Source: CALEMW01 sp035447065
GTDB taxonomy: Bacteria; Krumholzibacteriota; Krumholzibacteriia; LZORAL124-64-63
Assembly: GCA_035447065.1 (NCBI GenBank)
Contig: DAOTGJ010000013.1
Span: 12,580 to 76,579, forward strand
Length of the DNA stretch: 64,000 nucleotides
Reading direction: 5' to 3'
Translations under genes and position numbers: made by a program
Shown: in pieces, positions 1-9,778 of the stretch
How positions within the stretch are numbered: the stretch's first letter is position 1
How the letters are laid out: each line of letters opens with the position of its first letter
Notes under the pieces: generated by a model
What the model was told of the DNA's origin: nothing
Database searches by the model: none
What the model saw: only the letters and a program-made list of their open reading frames with translations

Positions 1-1181
1 GGGGAGCCGAAGTCGCCGTCGGCGTTCACCCAGCCGCCGTCCTCCACGTGGACCACGTCGTGATGCGGCACGGGATGGTGGCGAAGGTAGGTGGCCACGG
101 TCGTCGGCGTGTAGCCCTGGGCGGCGGCGGCGTGGCTGAAGCCCGGCACGTTCTGGTGGTAGTAGCTGTCGCCGCCGGACCAGGCGTTGTCGCCGTCGTG
201 GGCGAAGAGCACAAGCATGGGGCGCGCGGGGTCGTTGGCCCAGGCCATCTGGTCGATGCCGCCGGTGCCGAACAGCCCGTACCCCTCCTCCCAGCCCATG
301 GCGTTGGCCGCCGGCACCACCACGATGGTGTCGCCCTCGCCCGTGGCGGGATCGATGTGCACCGCGCGGTGGGGCGTGAAGCCGTAGGGGTAGGGGATCT
401 TGAGGGTCACGCCGCGGCTGATGGTGTGGCTGGTCCAGTTCGTCTGGGCGGGGTTGACCTGGTCCGCGGGGTTGGGGGCGTCGGTGTTGTCCAGGCCCGC
501 GTTCCAGGGGTAGTCCGCGCAGGCGCGGGCGATGTGCAGGTCCGGCACGATGCTCCACGTGACCCCCGCGTCCACCAGCGCCGGGATCAGCCGCTCGCTG
601 AAGCACATCTCGGCGGGGAAGAAGCCCGTGCTCTGCGGACCGCCGCCCCAGGCGTCGGCATAGATCTCGCGCGCGGTCGCCAGCTCCATGCGGAAGGCCG
701 ACTCCGGCATGAGCGGCCCGATGGCGTGGTGGAAGCCCACCAGCACCGGGTCCAGACGCGGGTCGCCGGCCGTGTTCAGCCAGCCGCGGGCGGTGCGGTA
801 GTGGCTCCACCAGCCCGATGCGTACAGCCCTCCGTTCCAGCCCGCGTCGCCCAGGCTGGTGAGGTTCTCGATGAGCGCGCCGGCGAAGCTCACCTGGGCT
901 CCGGCCTCGGGCAGGTCGCTGATCGACGACACCGCGTCCTTGGGGTACCACTGGTAGTCGGCCACGCGGTCGGGCTTGCTGAAGATCTCCACCTCGTCGT
1001 TCTGGCTGTGGCCCAGGCTGATGGTCTCGTAGGCCAGCTCGTAGCGCCCGGGGGTCCAGGTGCTCTCCGCGGGCCAGTAGACCGGCTGGTGCATGTGCCA
1101 GAGGTAGGTGGTGTGGACGCCGGTGCCGGCGGCGGCGGCGGCGGCGAGCAGGAGGGTCAGCAGGACGGCGGTGCGCTTCAT
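1..1181 (-). CDS. Glycoside hydrolase family 57-type exported protein (3' end beyond window)
   Basis: Probable alpha-glucan-acting GH57 hydrolase, exported. The protein starts with a signal peptide (MKRTAVLLTLLL then an alanine run), followed at about residues 28-36 by WHMHQPVYW, the HQP region that marks the start of the GH57 catalytic barrel. Further on are FFPAEMCFSE (about residue 190, resembling the GH57 nucleophile region) and LFAHDGDNAW (resembling the catalytic-Asp region). About 393 codons are visible and the frame is still open at position 3, so the C-terminal part is missing. I chose the ATG at 1181 over an in-frame ATG at 1190 because the AAGG at 1191-1194 is correctly spaced only for 1181. 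It is a stand-alone gene; the next gene upstream is separated by a hairpin. Family assignment is firm, substrate is not. Confidence 0.8.
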   Translation of the reverse strand, partial: MKRTAVLLTLLLAAAAAAGTGVHTTYLWHMHQPVYWPAESTWTPGRYELAYETISLGHSQNDEVEIFSKPDRVADYQWYPKDAVSSISDLPEAGAQVSFAGALIENLTSLGDAGWNGGLYASGWWSHYRTARGWLNTAGDPRLDPVLVGFHHAIGPLMPESAFRMELATAREIYADAWGGGPQSTGFFPAEMCFSERLIPALVDAGVTWSIVPDLHIARACADYPWNAGLDNTDAPNPADQVNPAQTNWTSHTISRGVTLKIPYPYGFTPHRAVHIDPATGEGDTIVVVPAANAMGWEEGYGLFGTGGIDQMAWANDPARPMLVLFAHDGDNAWSGGDSYYHQNVPGFSHAAAAQGYTPTTVATYLRHHPVPHHDVVHVEDGGWVNADGDFGS

Positions 1182-1239
1182 GGGGGGCATCCTTTCGTGG
1201 GGTGGAATTCTACCACACCACGACGGGCCCCACACGCAA

Positions 1240-1269
1240 CGAGGGCCGCGGCATGAACCGCGGCCCTCG
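1240..1269 (-). terminator. Rho-independent-like hairpin after the chemoreceptor gene
   Basis: A perfect 12-bp inverted repeat (CGAGGGCCGCGG and its complement) with a 6-nt loop lies 30 nt after the stop of the minus-strand chemoreceptor gene. The following minus-strand sequence has only a short T-rich start, so the terminator is plausible but without a strong U tract. Confidence 0.6.
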
Positions 1270-1299
1270 CGTTCCCCCTCACCGGAGCGGTGCGCGGGG

Positions 1300-3438
1300 C
1301 TAGATCTCGATGAGATCGTTCTCGTCCAGCTCGATCAGGTCCTCCACCGCCAGGGAGCTCGGCCGCCTCGCGGCCACGGGGGCCGCCGGAGCGGCCGCCT
1401 TGGCCCGCCAGGGGGAGGGGGTGGGCGCGGCGGGGGCCGATTCCGGATGGAACCCCGTCGAGGACCGTCCGCCGCGCACCACCAATTCCAACGCCCGCAC
1501 CGCGTCGGCCACCTCGGCCGACTGCGCCGAGAGCGACGCGCTCACGGCCGCCGATTCCTCGGCGCTGGCCGCGTTGAGCTGCGTCACCTTGTCCAGCTGG
1601 TCCATGCCCTGGCTGATCTCGCGCAGGGATCGCGTCTGCTCCAGGTTGAGCTCGCGGAAGGCGCTCAGACGCTCCTGGACCTGGGACATCTGGTCCGAGA
1701 TCTCCTGGAAGCTGGACGTCACGGTCTGGTTCACCTCCACGCCCTTGGCGGCGTGGCCGCGCGACGCCTCGATGAGCGCCGCGGTGTTCTTGGTGGCCTC
1801 ACCCGCTCGCTGGGCGAGGCTGCGCACCTCTTCCGCCACCACGGCGAAGCCCTTGCCGGCCTCGCCGGCGCGGGCGGCCTCCACGGCCGCGTTCAGCGCC
1901 AGCAGGTTGGTCTGGAAGGCGATCTCGTCGATGGTCTTGAGGATGCGCTCGGTCTCGTCGCTGGACTGCTTGATGAGGTCCATGGTGCGGCTCATCTCCG
2001 TCACGGCCTGCACGCCGGAGCTCAACGCGGTGCCGGCCAGCTCGGCGGCTTCGCCCGTGCGGTCCAGGCTGCTCTTGCCGCGGTCGAAGGCGGAGTCCAC
2101 CTCCTGCACGCTGGCGTTCATCTGCTCCAGCGAAGCGGCCTGCTCGCTGGAGGCCTGGGCGGTCATGTGGCTCGCCGCGGCGATCTCCGACGAGCTCTTC
2201 TCCACCTCGCGTCCGGAGCGGAACAGCCGTTGCGACACGGTCCAGAGCCTGCGGTTGATGGCGCCGGCGAGGAACCACCAGAGGATGGACGTGATCAGCA
2301 GCGAGGCGCCGAAGACCACGAACAGATGGAACCTGTTCTCCGCCGCCGCCTGCTCCACGGCGCGCTCCGCGGCCATGAACTCCTCGATGTAGCTGCCCGC
2401 GCCGATCACCCAGTCCCAGGGCTCGAAGTAGGCCAGGCTGACCACCTTCTCACGGGCCTTGGAGTCTCCGGGATTCATCCAGGGATAGCTCTGCCAGGCT
2501 ATCTCGCCCGGGCCGAGCGCCGTGGCCGTGGCGATGATGTCGCGGATGAACGGACGGCCGTCGGCGTCCTTGGCGTCCAGGATGAGCTCGCCGTCGCGGG
2601 CGCCGCCCTTGGAGATCACGTAATGGCCCTGGCTGTCCAGCACGTAGACGTAGCCGGTCTCGCCCACCTTGGTGCTCATGATGGATTGGCGCAGGGCGGT
2701 GGCGCTCTCCATGGGCATGCCGAAGTAGTTCACGCCGATGATCTCGCCGCCGTGGTGGTCGCGGATGGGCTCGTAGGCCGTCAGGTACCAGCGGTCCACC
2801 ACGAAGGCGCGGCCGCGGAACGTGCGTCCGGCCAGCACCTCCCGGAGTACGGGATTCGGCTTGCCGTCGGGGTTGACGGCCGGAATGAAGGTGCCCACGG
2901 CGCGCTGGCCGTCGGTCTTGAGCACGTTGGTGCTGACGCGGAGCATGTCGCCGGCGGCGTTCATGCGCTGGAAGATGGTGCAGGTTCCCCCCACCTGGTC
3001 CTGCACGCCGTCCACCACGGTCTCGCGCAGCCCGGCGTCGCGCACGCCGCGCAGGAGTTCCTCGCCGATCACCAGCGCGGGCAGGTCCACCGTGGTCTTG
3101 ACCTTGGTGTATTGATTGACCGCGTCCCAGCGCACCGGGGTTCCGGGGTCGGTGTCCACGCCGCCGGCCTGCTCCAGCGCGGTGCGGGCCACGGCCAGGC
3201 CCGAGTCCACCCCGGCCTGCAGCACCTGGTGCTGCGTCTCGCAGACGGCGTAGATGCCCTGGGTGATGTGGTCCAGGTCGGCCTTGGCGATGACCTGGCA
3301 TTCATCGGCGGCGGTCTCGGCCATCCGGTCGTTGGAGTACTCCACGAGTCCGCCCACCACCACCAGGGGCAGCAGGGTAAGGGCGATGCCGGCGGTCAGG
3401 AGCTTGGCCCGAAGGGATAGGTGGGTCCAGAAGGTCAT
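1300..3438 (-). CDS. Methyl-accepting chemotaxis protein with periplasmic double-Cache-type sensor
   Basis: Transmembrane chemoreceptor, 712 residues. TM1 is at about 11-33 and TM2 at about 371-391; between them lies a 335-residue periplasmic domain with Cache-like features, such as YFEPWDWVIGAGSYIEEF just before TM2, typical of small-ligand receptors. The cytoplasmic signalling hairpin is at about 502-550 (IDEIAFQTNLLALNAAVEAA followed by RAGEAGKGFAVVAEEVRSLA). There is no obvious HAMP domain after TM2, and no C-terminal NWETF-type CheR tether; the tail is Ala/Pro-rich and ends in an acidic segment, VEDLIELDENDLIEI. Start at 3438: GGAG 8 nt upstream, followed directly by a hydrophobic anchor; the frame stays open upstream but has no signal-like sequence. 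No che or flagellar genes are nearby, so the ligand is unknown. Confidence 0.9.
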   Translation of the reverse strand: MTFWTHLSLRAKLLTAGIALTLLPLVVVGGLVEYSNDRMAETAADECQVIAKADLDHITQGIYAVCETQHQVLQAGVDSGLAVARTALEQAGGVDTDPGTPVRWDAVNQYTKVKTTVDLPALVIGEELLRGVRDAGLRETVVDGVQDQVGGTCTIFQRMNAAGDMLRVSTNVLKTDGQRAVGTFIPAVNPDGKPNPVLREVLAGRTFRGRAFVVDRWYLTAYEPIRDHHGGEIIGVNYFGMPMESATALRQSIMSTKVGETGYVYVLDSQGHYVISKGGARDGELILDAKDADGRPFIRDIIATATALGPGEIAWQSYPWMNPGDSKAREKVVSLAYFEPWDWVIGAGSYIEEFMAAERAVEQAAAENRFHLFVVFGASLLITSILWWFLAGAINRRLWTVSQRLFRSGREVEKSSSEIAAASHMTAQASSEQAASLEQMNASVQEVDSAFDRGKSSLDRTGEAAELAGTALSSGVQAVTEMSRTMDLIKQSSDETERILKTIDEIAFQTNLLALNAAVEAARAGEAGKGFAVVAEEVRSLAQRAGEATKNTAALIEASRGHAAKGVEVNQTVTSSFQEISDQMSQVQERLSAFRELNLEQTRSLREISQGMDQLDKVTQLNAASAEESAAVSASLSAQSAEVADAVRALELVVRGGRSSTGFHPESAPAAPTPSPWRAKAAAPAAPVAARRPSSLAVEDLIELDENDLIEI

Positions 3439-3509
3439 GGAACCGTCTCCATGGTTGGGACGCGTGGGCGGCGCGTCGAGTGGGCGGATGGTGGCGTTCC
3501 GCCTTCCGA

Positions 3510-3534
3510 TCCGTGTCCGATGCATCGGCACGGA
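3510..3534. other. Imperfect palindrome between divergent genes
   Basis: TCCGTG(T)CCGATG faces CATCGGCACGGA: two 12-bp halves with a single-base bulge, midway in the 216-nt space between the chemoreceptor (minus) and the carbonic anhydrase (plus). It could be an operator for either gene; no regulator gene is adjacent. No clear -35/-10 pair was recognised here. Confidence 0.3.
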
Positions 3535-3654
3535 CTCCGGAACATTGACGGGAAAGTGCGGGCCATCACTCAACACGTTGTCGGGAATACGGTTATGCCG
3601 CGGGTTGGCAGCGTCGGAAGGTTGGGTTAATCTGGCCGGGAAAGGAGCCGCCCC

Positions 3655-4257
<603 letters not shown>

Positions 4258-4273
4258 CCCCGCGGCCCCGGTC

Positions 4274-5263
4274 CTACCTCACCACGGTCAGCTTGCGGCT
4301 CTGGCGCTGACCTTCCGCCTGCAGCTCGAAGAAGTACGTGCCGCGGGCCGCCTCGCGGCCGGCGTCGTCGCGCCCGTCCCAGGTCAGCACGTGGGCGCCG
4401 GCGTCCAGGCGGCGGTCCGCCAGGGTGCGCACGCGGCGACCGCGGGCGTCCAGCACGGTCAGGCGCGTGTGGGCGGCCTGGGGCAGCTCGAAGCGGATGC
4501 TGCTCTCGCCCAGGCTGGGGTTGGGGCGGCTGGGCCCCATGGCGATGCGCGTGGCGCGGACCGGGCCCACCGCCGTGACGGAGGTGTCGTCCAGCAGCCA
4601 GAGGCTGGTCAACTGGCTGCCCGCGACGTCGCGGAACTCGAGCAGGAGCTCGTCGCCGGCGCTGGCGCCGTCGAAATCGGCCACGGTCACGCTCTGCAGG
4701 AAGAAGGAGCCGCCGGGGCCCTGGGCGGAGTCGCTGCTGTCCCAGAGCAGGCGGCCGGTGACCAGCTCGTGGACGGCGGCGTAGCGGCCCGTGGCCAGCA
4801 GGTGCCGCGGGGCCTGGCCGGGCGCTCCCAGGTTGAGGGTGCGCAGGTCCGTGCAGTCGGTCAGGAAATCCTGATCCGTGAACCAGAGGCGGGTCCACAG
4901 CCCGCCGCTCAGGCGGTAGGCGCCGGCGCGCACGGTGCCCTGGGTCTGGGAGTCCTCCAGCACCAGGAGCTCCGCGCCGGTCTGGGCGTCCACGTCCAGG
5001 GCGTAGGGGAAGCTGTCCGCAGGACGGAAGGCGTCCGGAGTGGCGCCCAACGGCGAGAGGTCCCCGAACGAGAAGCCGCGGAAGGATTCCAGCCCCGGCG
5101 AGAAGGGGTTGGACCAGGTGACGGCCTCCAGGCCGGCCTGGCCGTCGAAATCGGCCACGACGGCGATGGGGTCGGGGTCGGTCAGGCTCCAGGAGACGTC
5201 GGGCTGGGCGGCGGCCGGCAACGCGAAGACGACGCCAAGGAGCGTCGGAACGAGTCGGTTCAC
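4274..5263 (-). CDS. Exported protein with C-terminal FlgD-like sorting domain
   Basis: A 329-residue exported protein of unknown function. A signal peptide is visible at the start (RLVPTLLGVVFALPAAAQ). The body has weak FG-GAP-like calcium-binding motifs (VVADFDGQAG, VADFDGASAGDE), suggesting a beta-propeller-type fold. The last 85 or so residues form the FlgD-type Ig-like domain used as a type IX-like secretion signal in FCB bacteria: PSRPNPSLGESSIRFELP, then DARGRRVRTL, then TWDGRDDAGREAARGTYFF and a basic end (RKLTVVR). Start is GTG at 5263 with AAGGA upstream. The identical domain ends three other proteins in this window, so they probably share an export route. Confidence 0.7.
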   Translation of the reverse strand: MNRLVPTLLGVVFALPAAAQPDVSWSLTDPDPIAVVADFDGQAGLEAVTWSNPFSPGLESFRGFSFGDLSPLGATPDAFRPADSFPYALDVDAQTGAELLVLEDSQTQGTVRAGAYRLSGGLWTRLWFTDQDFLTDCTDLRTLNLGAPGQAPRHLLATGRYAAVHELVTGRLLWDSSDSAQGPGGSFFLQSVTVADFDGASAGDELLLEFRDVAGSQLTSLWLLDDTSVTAVGPVRATRIAMGPSRPNPSLGESSIRFELPQAAHTRLTVLDARGRRVRTLADRRLDAGAHVLTWDGRDDAGREAARGTYFFELQAEGQRQSRKLTVVR

Positions 5264-5368
5264 GGAGGGTCCTTCCGGAATCCGAACGCAGGCAGGACCG
5301 CAGCAAGGATAGCACGGACGGGGTGGCGCGGGGCCCGAAAACGCGCTGGTCCGCGGGCCCCCCGCCTC

Positions 5369-8300
5369 CTACTTCACCAGCACCGCGCGGCGCACGTCCG
5401 CGAAGCGCTCCCCCTGCACCCGCACGAAATACACCGCGCTGGGCAGGCCGCGGCCGTCCAGCGTGAAGCGGTGCTCCACGCCGCCGGCCAGGGGGCCGTC
5501 GTGCAGCACGGCCACGCGGCGGCCGGCCACGTCCACCAGCTCCACGCGCACGGTCTGGTCGCGGTCCACCGTCAGGGCGAACGCGGCGCGGGGGTTGAAG
5601 GGGTTGGGGTGCACGTCGCCCAGGAGGTGGGTGGCGCCGGCCAGGCCGGGCGCGGTCTCCACGGCGGAGGCCGCGGGCGGGTTGGCGGTGACCGAGAGGT
5701 TGTCCAGGGACACGGCGTCGTAGGCGCCGGCGCCGCCGGCGTCGTCCAGCTCCACGCGCAGGTAGAAGACGGCGCCGGGGGCCAGCGAGAGGCCGGTCAC
5801 GGTGGCCTCGGGCTCGCCCACCCGCCAGGTGGGCGAGGCGTCGGCGGCGGCGCGGGTCACGGCGGCCAGGGCGGCGATGGGCGTGAAGGTCAGCAGGGAC
5901 GGGTCCAGCACGGGCTCCGCGCTGGCGGCCCAGGCGAACTGCACGGACACGGCGTGGTCGCCGGCGTTGAGGTGGCCCACCTCCGACTGCACGAGCATGT
6001 CGGTGACCACCGCGCCGGTGAGGTTGCGGAAGGCGGCGATGACGCCGCCGGGGGTCAGGTCGTCGTCGCCGGGCAGCAGGGCCAGCGAGGCGCCGCTGAC
6101 GCCGTCGAAGACGCCGAACACGCCGGGGGCCGCGGGCACGCCGAAGCCGCGGGCGAAGGCGGCCGTGTCCGCGGTGGCGCCGAAGGTCATGGCCGCGGCG
6201 CCGTTCAGGCCGTAGACCACGATCTCGTCGCTGTCGATCTGCCGCACGGCGGGGAAGGGCGCGAAGCCCAGGCCGCGGAAGTTGGTGAAGTCGCGCCCGG
6301 TGCGCTCCTCCACGGCGGTGACGGGGATGCCGAACTCCAGCAGGCCGCTCTCGAATGCGCCGATGTCGCAGGCCGCGCCGCCGTCGCCGTCGCCGTCCAG
6401 GCTGCGGGGGAAGCCCTCGCCGCGCTGGTCGTAGGTGAAGAGGCCGCCCACGGCGGGGTCGCCGGCGTCCAGGGCCGGACTGCCGAAGAGCAGGGGCATG
6501 GTGCGGGTGGGGCCGCCCCAGTCGCCCAGGGGCGCCAGGCGCGGGTCGGTCACGCCGGTCACGTCGCCGGGCTGGGTGAAGATGCCGGCGGGGCCGCCGC
6601 CCACCAGGTTGTGGCCGTCGGAGAGCACGGCGCCGTTCTGGTTGAAGGCCACGTCGTCCGTGGGCGAGGGGTTGCCCGCCAGGATGCAGTTGCCGGGGCG
6701 GATGAGCCCGTTGCCGGAGAACAGGGCGCCGCCCGAGGTGGTGGCCGCGTTGCCGTGGAAGGTGCACTGCTGCACGGTGATGAAGAGGCCGTAGCCGTAG
6801 AGGCCGCCGCCCTGGTTGGCCGCGTTGCCCGCGAAGGTGCTCTGGACCAGGCTCAGGGTCTGGCCGGCGAACATCGCGCCGCCGCTGGTGGCGGTGTTGC
6901 CGGAGAAGGTGGAGCCGCTCACCGACGCCACCGCGTCGGCGCGCACGGCGCCGCCGCTGGACGCCGTGTTGTCCTGGAACTCGCAGCCCACGGCGTTGAA
7001 CGTGCAGCCGTTGTCCGCGTGGGCGCCGCCGCCGAAGGTGTCCGCCTCGTTGTGATGCACCAGGGAGCGGGTGAGCAGCAGCGAGGAGGCGGAGCCGTTG
7101 CCGTACAGGCCGCCGCCCTTGTTGTCGCTCACGTTGAAGCTGATCTCGGACTCGTAGGCCAGGATGCTGCCGCCGCCGTACACGGCCGCGCCGGCGCCCG
7201 TGTCCGAGGCCTGGTTGCCGGTGAGCACGCAGCGGTAGAGGTCCAGGTCGCCGAAGGTGAGCACGGCGCCGCCGTCGGCCGCGTTGCCGCCGGTCAGCGT
7301 CAGGCCGTACACGTCCACGTTCACGCCCGACGCGATCTCGAAGATGCGGGAGAGGCCGTCCGCGTCCACCGTCACGCCCAAGGCGCCGCCGTCGATGGCG
7401 ACGTCGCGGTCCAGCAGGATCTGCGCGCCGCCCAGGGTGATCACGGCGCCGGCCAGAGCGGCGTCGAAGGACACGGTGTCGCCGGGCGCCGCGCAGTCCA
7501 GGGCGTAGCGCAGGGTGCCGGGCTCCAGGAGGTCGTCGGTGCGCGACACGGTGGTCTCGCAGACGAAGGCGTACTCCACGGCGCCGATGTCCGGCGCCGC
7601 GCCGTTCACGTTGCCGTCCAGCACGCGCGGGTGGCCCGCGCCGCGCTGGTCGAAGTCCAGCCCGTAGGTGTGGTCCGTGCTGGAACCGTCCAGGACCACG
7701 CTGCCGAAGTCGGGCTGCATGGTGGGGGTGGGGCCGCCGTTGTCCGCCAGGGGGCCCAGCTGCGGGTCCGTCACGCCGTCCAGGTCCGTGGCGTGCACGG
7801 CGGCCAGATCATGGTCGCCCAGGAGGTTGTGGCCCAGGGAGCTCACGCGGCCGAAGGTGGTGCCCGTGCGGGTCCGCAGGATGTCGGCGCTGCCGGCGGT
7901 GGCCGCGTTGGCGGTCAGGATGCTGCCGGCCAGGTCCGCGTCGCTGGTCAGCAGCAGGCCGCCGCCGCCCAGCTCCGCGGTGTTGCCCACCACGGTGCAC
8001 TGGCGCAGCAGCAGCACGCCGTCGTGCACGGGGAAGCCGTCGCCGTGGGCCAGGGCGCCGCCGCGGGTCAGGGCGCCGTTGGCGGTCAGGGTGCACTGGA
8101 CCACCTCGGCCTCGCCCAGCAGGCGCAGGGCGCCGCCCTCGTCCGTGGCGGTGTTGTCGTGGAAGGTGGAGTCGGCCAGCAGGAGCCAGTCGGCGCCGGT
8201 GAGCAGGGTGGCCACGGCGCCGCCGCGCTCGGCGTCGTTGTGGTGGAAGAGGCCGGCGCGGATCTCCAGGGTGCCCTGGTTGGCGTACACGGCGCCGCCG

Positions 8301-9640
8301 TCGCGGCCCGTGTTGTGGTGGAACTCGGTGCGCAGGATCTGGAGGTCGCCCAGGGAGCTCACGGCGCCGCCGTCGAAGGTGGCGGTGTTGGCGTCGAACT
8401 CGCTGTCGCTGATCACGGCGCTGGCCGTGGAGCTCAGGGACAGGCCGCCCTTCTTGCCCAGGTTGCCGCGGAACACGGTGCGCTCCACGGTCAGGGTGCC
8501 GGAGTTGTTCAGGCCGCCGGTGCCGCCGGCGCTCTCGCTCTGGTCCGCCGTGTTGTCCAGCACCTGGCTGTCGCGCAGGATCATCTCCTCGAAGTTGAAG
8601 ATGGCGCCGCCGCTGGCCGTGTTGCGGGCCACCGTGGTGTTCAGGATCTCCATGATGCCGTTGCGCGAGCCGTGGTAGCCGTTGTGCAGGCCGGCGCCGC
8701 TGGACGGCCCGGTCACCGTGTTGTCCAGCACCTGGCAGCCGTCCAGGACCATGTGGCCGCCGTTGTTGTAGGCGCCCGCGCAGATGCTCGCGCCGATGGC
8801 CGCGTTGCCGGGCAGGGACGCGTTGTCGTGGATGGTCACGTCGGTGAAGGTCACCGTGCCCTCGGAGTACACGGCGCCGCCCAGGGGCACGAGACCGTCC
8901 ACGGCCTCCACCACGTTGCCGTCCACCTCGCAGGTGGTCAGGGTCACCTGGGCCAGGGGCCCGAAGGCCAGGCCGCCGCCCCGCGAACCGGCGCGGTTGG
9001 CGCTCACACGGCTGCCCGTGGCGGTGAACGCCACGTCCAGGGCGCCGGCGAAGCGGAGGCCGCCGCCGTCGCTGCCGCAGGTGTTGTCGCGGATCACGGT
9101 GTCGGTCAGCGTGACGGGGCCGGTCAGCCACAGGCCGCCGCCGCTGCCGCTGGCCTGGTTGCCCGCCACCGTGCAGTCCGTCAGGGTCAGCGCGCCGGTG
9201 GCGGTGGCGTACACGGCGCCGCCGTCGCCGGCCATGACGCCGCCGGTCAGGGTCAGGCCGCGCAGCTCCAGGGTCGTGTCGTCCAGGTAGAAGTGACGCG
9301 AGGCGCCGCCGGCGTCCAGGGTGATGTCCGTGCCCAGGGCCTGGGCGTCGATGGCCAGGATGCCCGCCCCCGTGAGCTGGAACATGCCGCCGGTCAGCAC
9401 GATGGTGCCGCCGGTGAGCCCGGCGGCGAAGCCGATGCGGTCGTCGGCGCCTCCCGCGGCGCTGCCGTCCACCGACACGTCCTGCGCGGCGGCGCGGACC
9501 GCCTCGCGCAGGGTGACCTGGCCGTCCAGGAACTCGTTGTCGGCCAGGGAGGTGACCAGGATGTCGGCGGCGCGCACGGCGGGCGCGGTCACGGCCAGCA
9601 GGAGCACGGCGAACAGGGCGGGGAGCAGACGGTGCGGCAT
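5369..9640 (-). CDS. Giant exported parallel beta-helix (Pmp/choice-of-anchor type) protein with sorting domain
   Basis: A 1,423-residue cell-surface protein. After the signal peptide (MPHRLLPALFAVLLLAVTAP) come two tandem modules. Each opens with a CSLREA-type entrance (DGQVTLREAVRAAA near residue 45; EPGTLRYALDCAAPGD near 715) and each closes with a DxRGxGxPRxLDGxxxGxxxDIGAxE signature (near 690 and 1,100). Between them are many GGAVY, GNTA and DNTA-type rungs, as in polymorphic outer-membrane proteins. The C-terminal 80 residues are a FlgD-like sorting domain starting at HPNPFNPRAAF. Start at 9640 has GAGGA upstream; an upstream in-frame ATG at 9706 would spoil the signal peptide. Repetitive surface helices like this usually bind or cleave polysaccharide or act as adhesins; nothing shows which. 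Confidence 0.75.
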   Translation of the reverse strand: MPHRLLPALFAVLLLAVTAPAVRAADILVTSLADNEFLDGQVTLREAVRAAAQDVSVDGSAAGGADDRIGFAAGLTGGTIVLTGGMFQLTGAGILAIDAQALGTDITLDAGGASRHFYLDDTTLELRGLTLTGGVMAGDGGAVYATATGALTLTDCTVAGNQASGSGGGLWLTGPVTLTDTVIRDNTCGSDGGGLRFAGALDVAFTATGSRVSANRAGSRGGGLAFGPLAQVTLTTCEVDGNVVEAVDGLVPLGGAVYSEGTVTFTDVTIHDNASLPGNAAIGASICAGAYNNGGHMVLDGCQVLDNTVTGPSSGAGLHNGYHGSRNGIMEILNTTVARNTASGGAIFNFEEMILRDSQVLDNTADQSESAGGTGGLNNSGTLTVERTVFRGNLGKKGGLSLSSTASAVISDSEFDANTATFDGGAVSSLGDLQILRTEFHHNTGRDGGAVYANQGTLEIRAGLFHHNDAERGGAVATLLTGADWLLLADSTFHDNTATDEGGALRLLGEAEVVQCTLTANGALTRGGALAHGDGFPVHDGVLLLRQCTVVGNTAELGGGGLLLTSDADLAGSILTANAATAGSADILRTRTGTTFGRVSSLGHNLLGDHDLAAVHATDLDGVTDPQLGPLADNGGPTPTMQPDFGSVVLDGSSTDHTYGLDFDQRGAGHPRVLDGNVNGAAPDIGAVEYAFVCETTVSRTDDLLEPGTLRYALDCAAPGDTVSFDAALAGAVITLGGAQILLDRDVAIDGGALGVTVDADGLSRIFEIASGVNVDVYGLTLTGGNAADGGAVLTFGDLDLYRCVLTGNQASDTGAGAAVYGGGSILAYESEISFNVSDNKGGGLYGNGSASSLLLTRSLVHHNEADTFGGGAHADNGCTFNAVGCEFQDNTASSGGAVRADAVASVSGSTFSGNTATSGGAMFAGQTLSLVQSTFAGNAANQGGGLYGYGLFITVQQCTFHGNAATTSGGALFSGNGLIRPGNCILAGNPSPTDDVAFNQNGAVLSDGHNLVGGGPAGIFTQPGDVTGVTDPRLAPLGDWGGPTRTMPLLFGSPALDAGDPAVGGLFTYDQRGEGFPRSLDGDGDGGAACDIGAFESGLLEFGIPVTAVEERTGRDFTNFRGLGFAPFPAVRQIDSDEIVVYGLNGAAAMTFGATADTAAFARGFGVPAAPGVFGVFDGVSGASLALLPGDDDLTPGGVIAAFRNLTGAVVTDMLVQSEVGHLNAGDHAVSVQFAWAASAEPVLDPSLLTFTPIAALAAVTRAAADASPTWRVGEPEATVTGLSLAPGAVFYLRVELDDAGGAGAYDAVSLDNLSVTANPPAASAVETAPGLAGATHLLGDVHPNPFNPRAAFALTVDRDQTVRVELVDVAGRRVAVLHDGPLAGGVEHRFTLDGRGLPSAVYFVRVQGERFADVRRAVLVK

Positions 9641-9778
9641 GGCGGTCCTCGGAGCTGGAGATCGGGTCGGTGTCGGACAAGAGGAAACGCGACGAATACG
9701 ATCCATAAGTATCTCATGAAATGCGGACGGGGCGGAACCCCCCAGGGATCCCGCCCCGCTGCTGTAACCGCCGCTGAC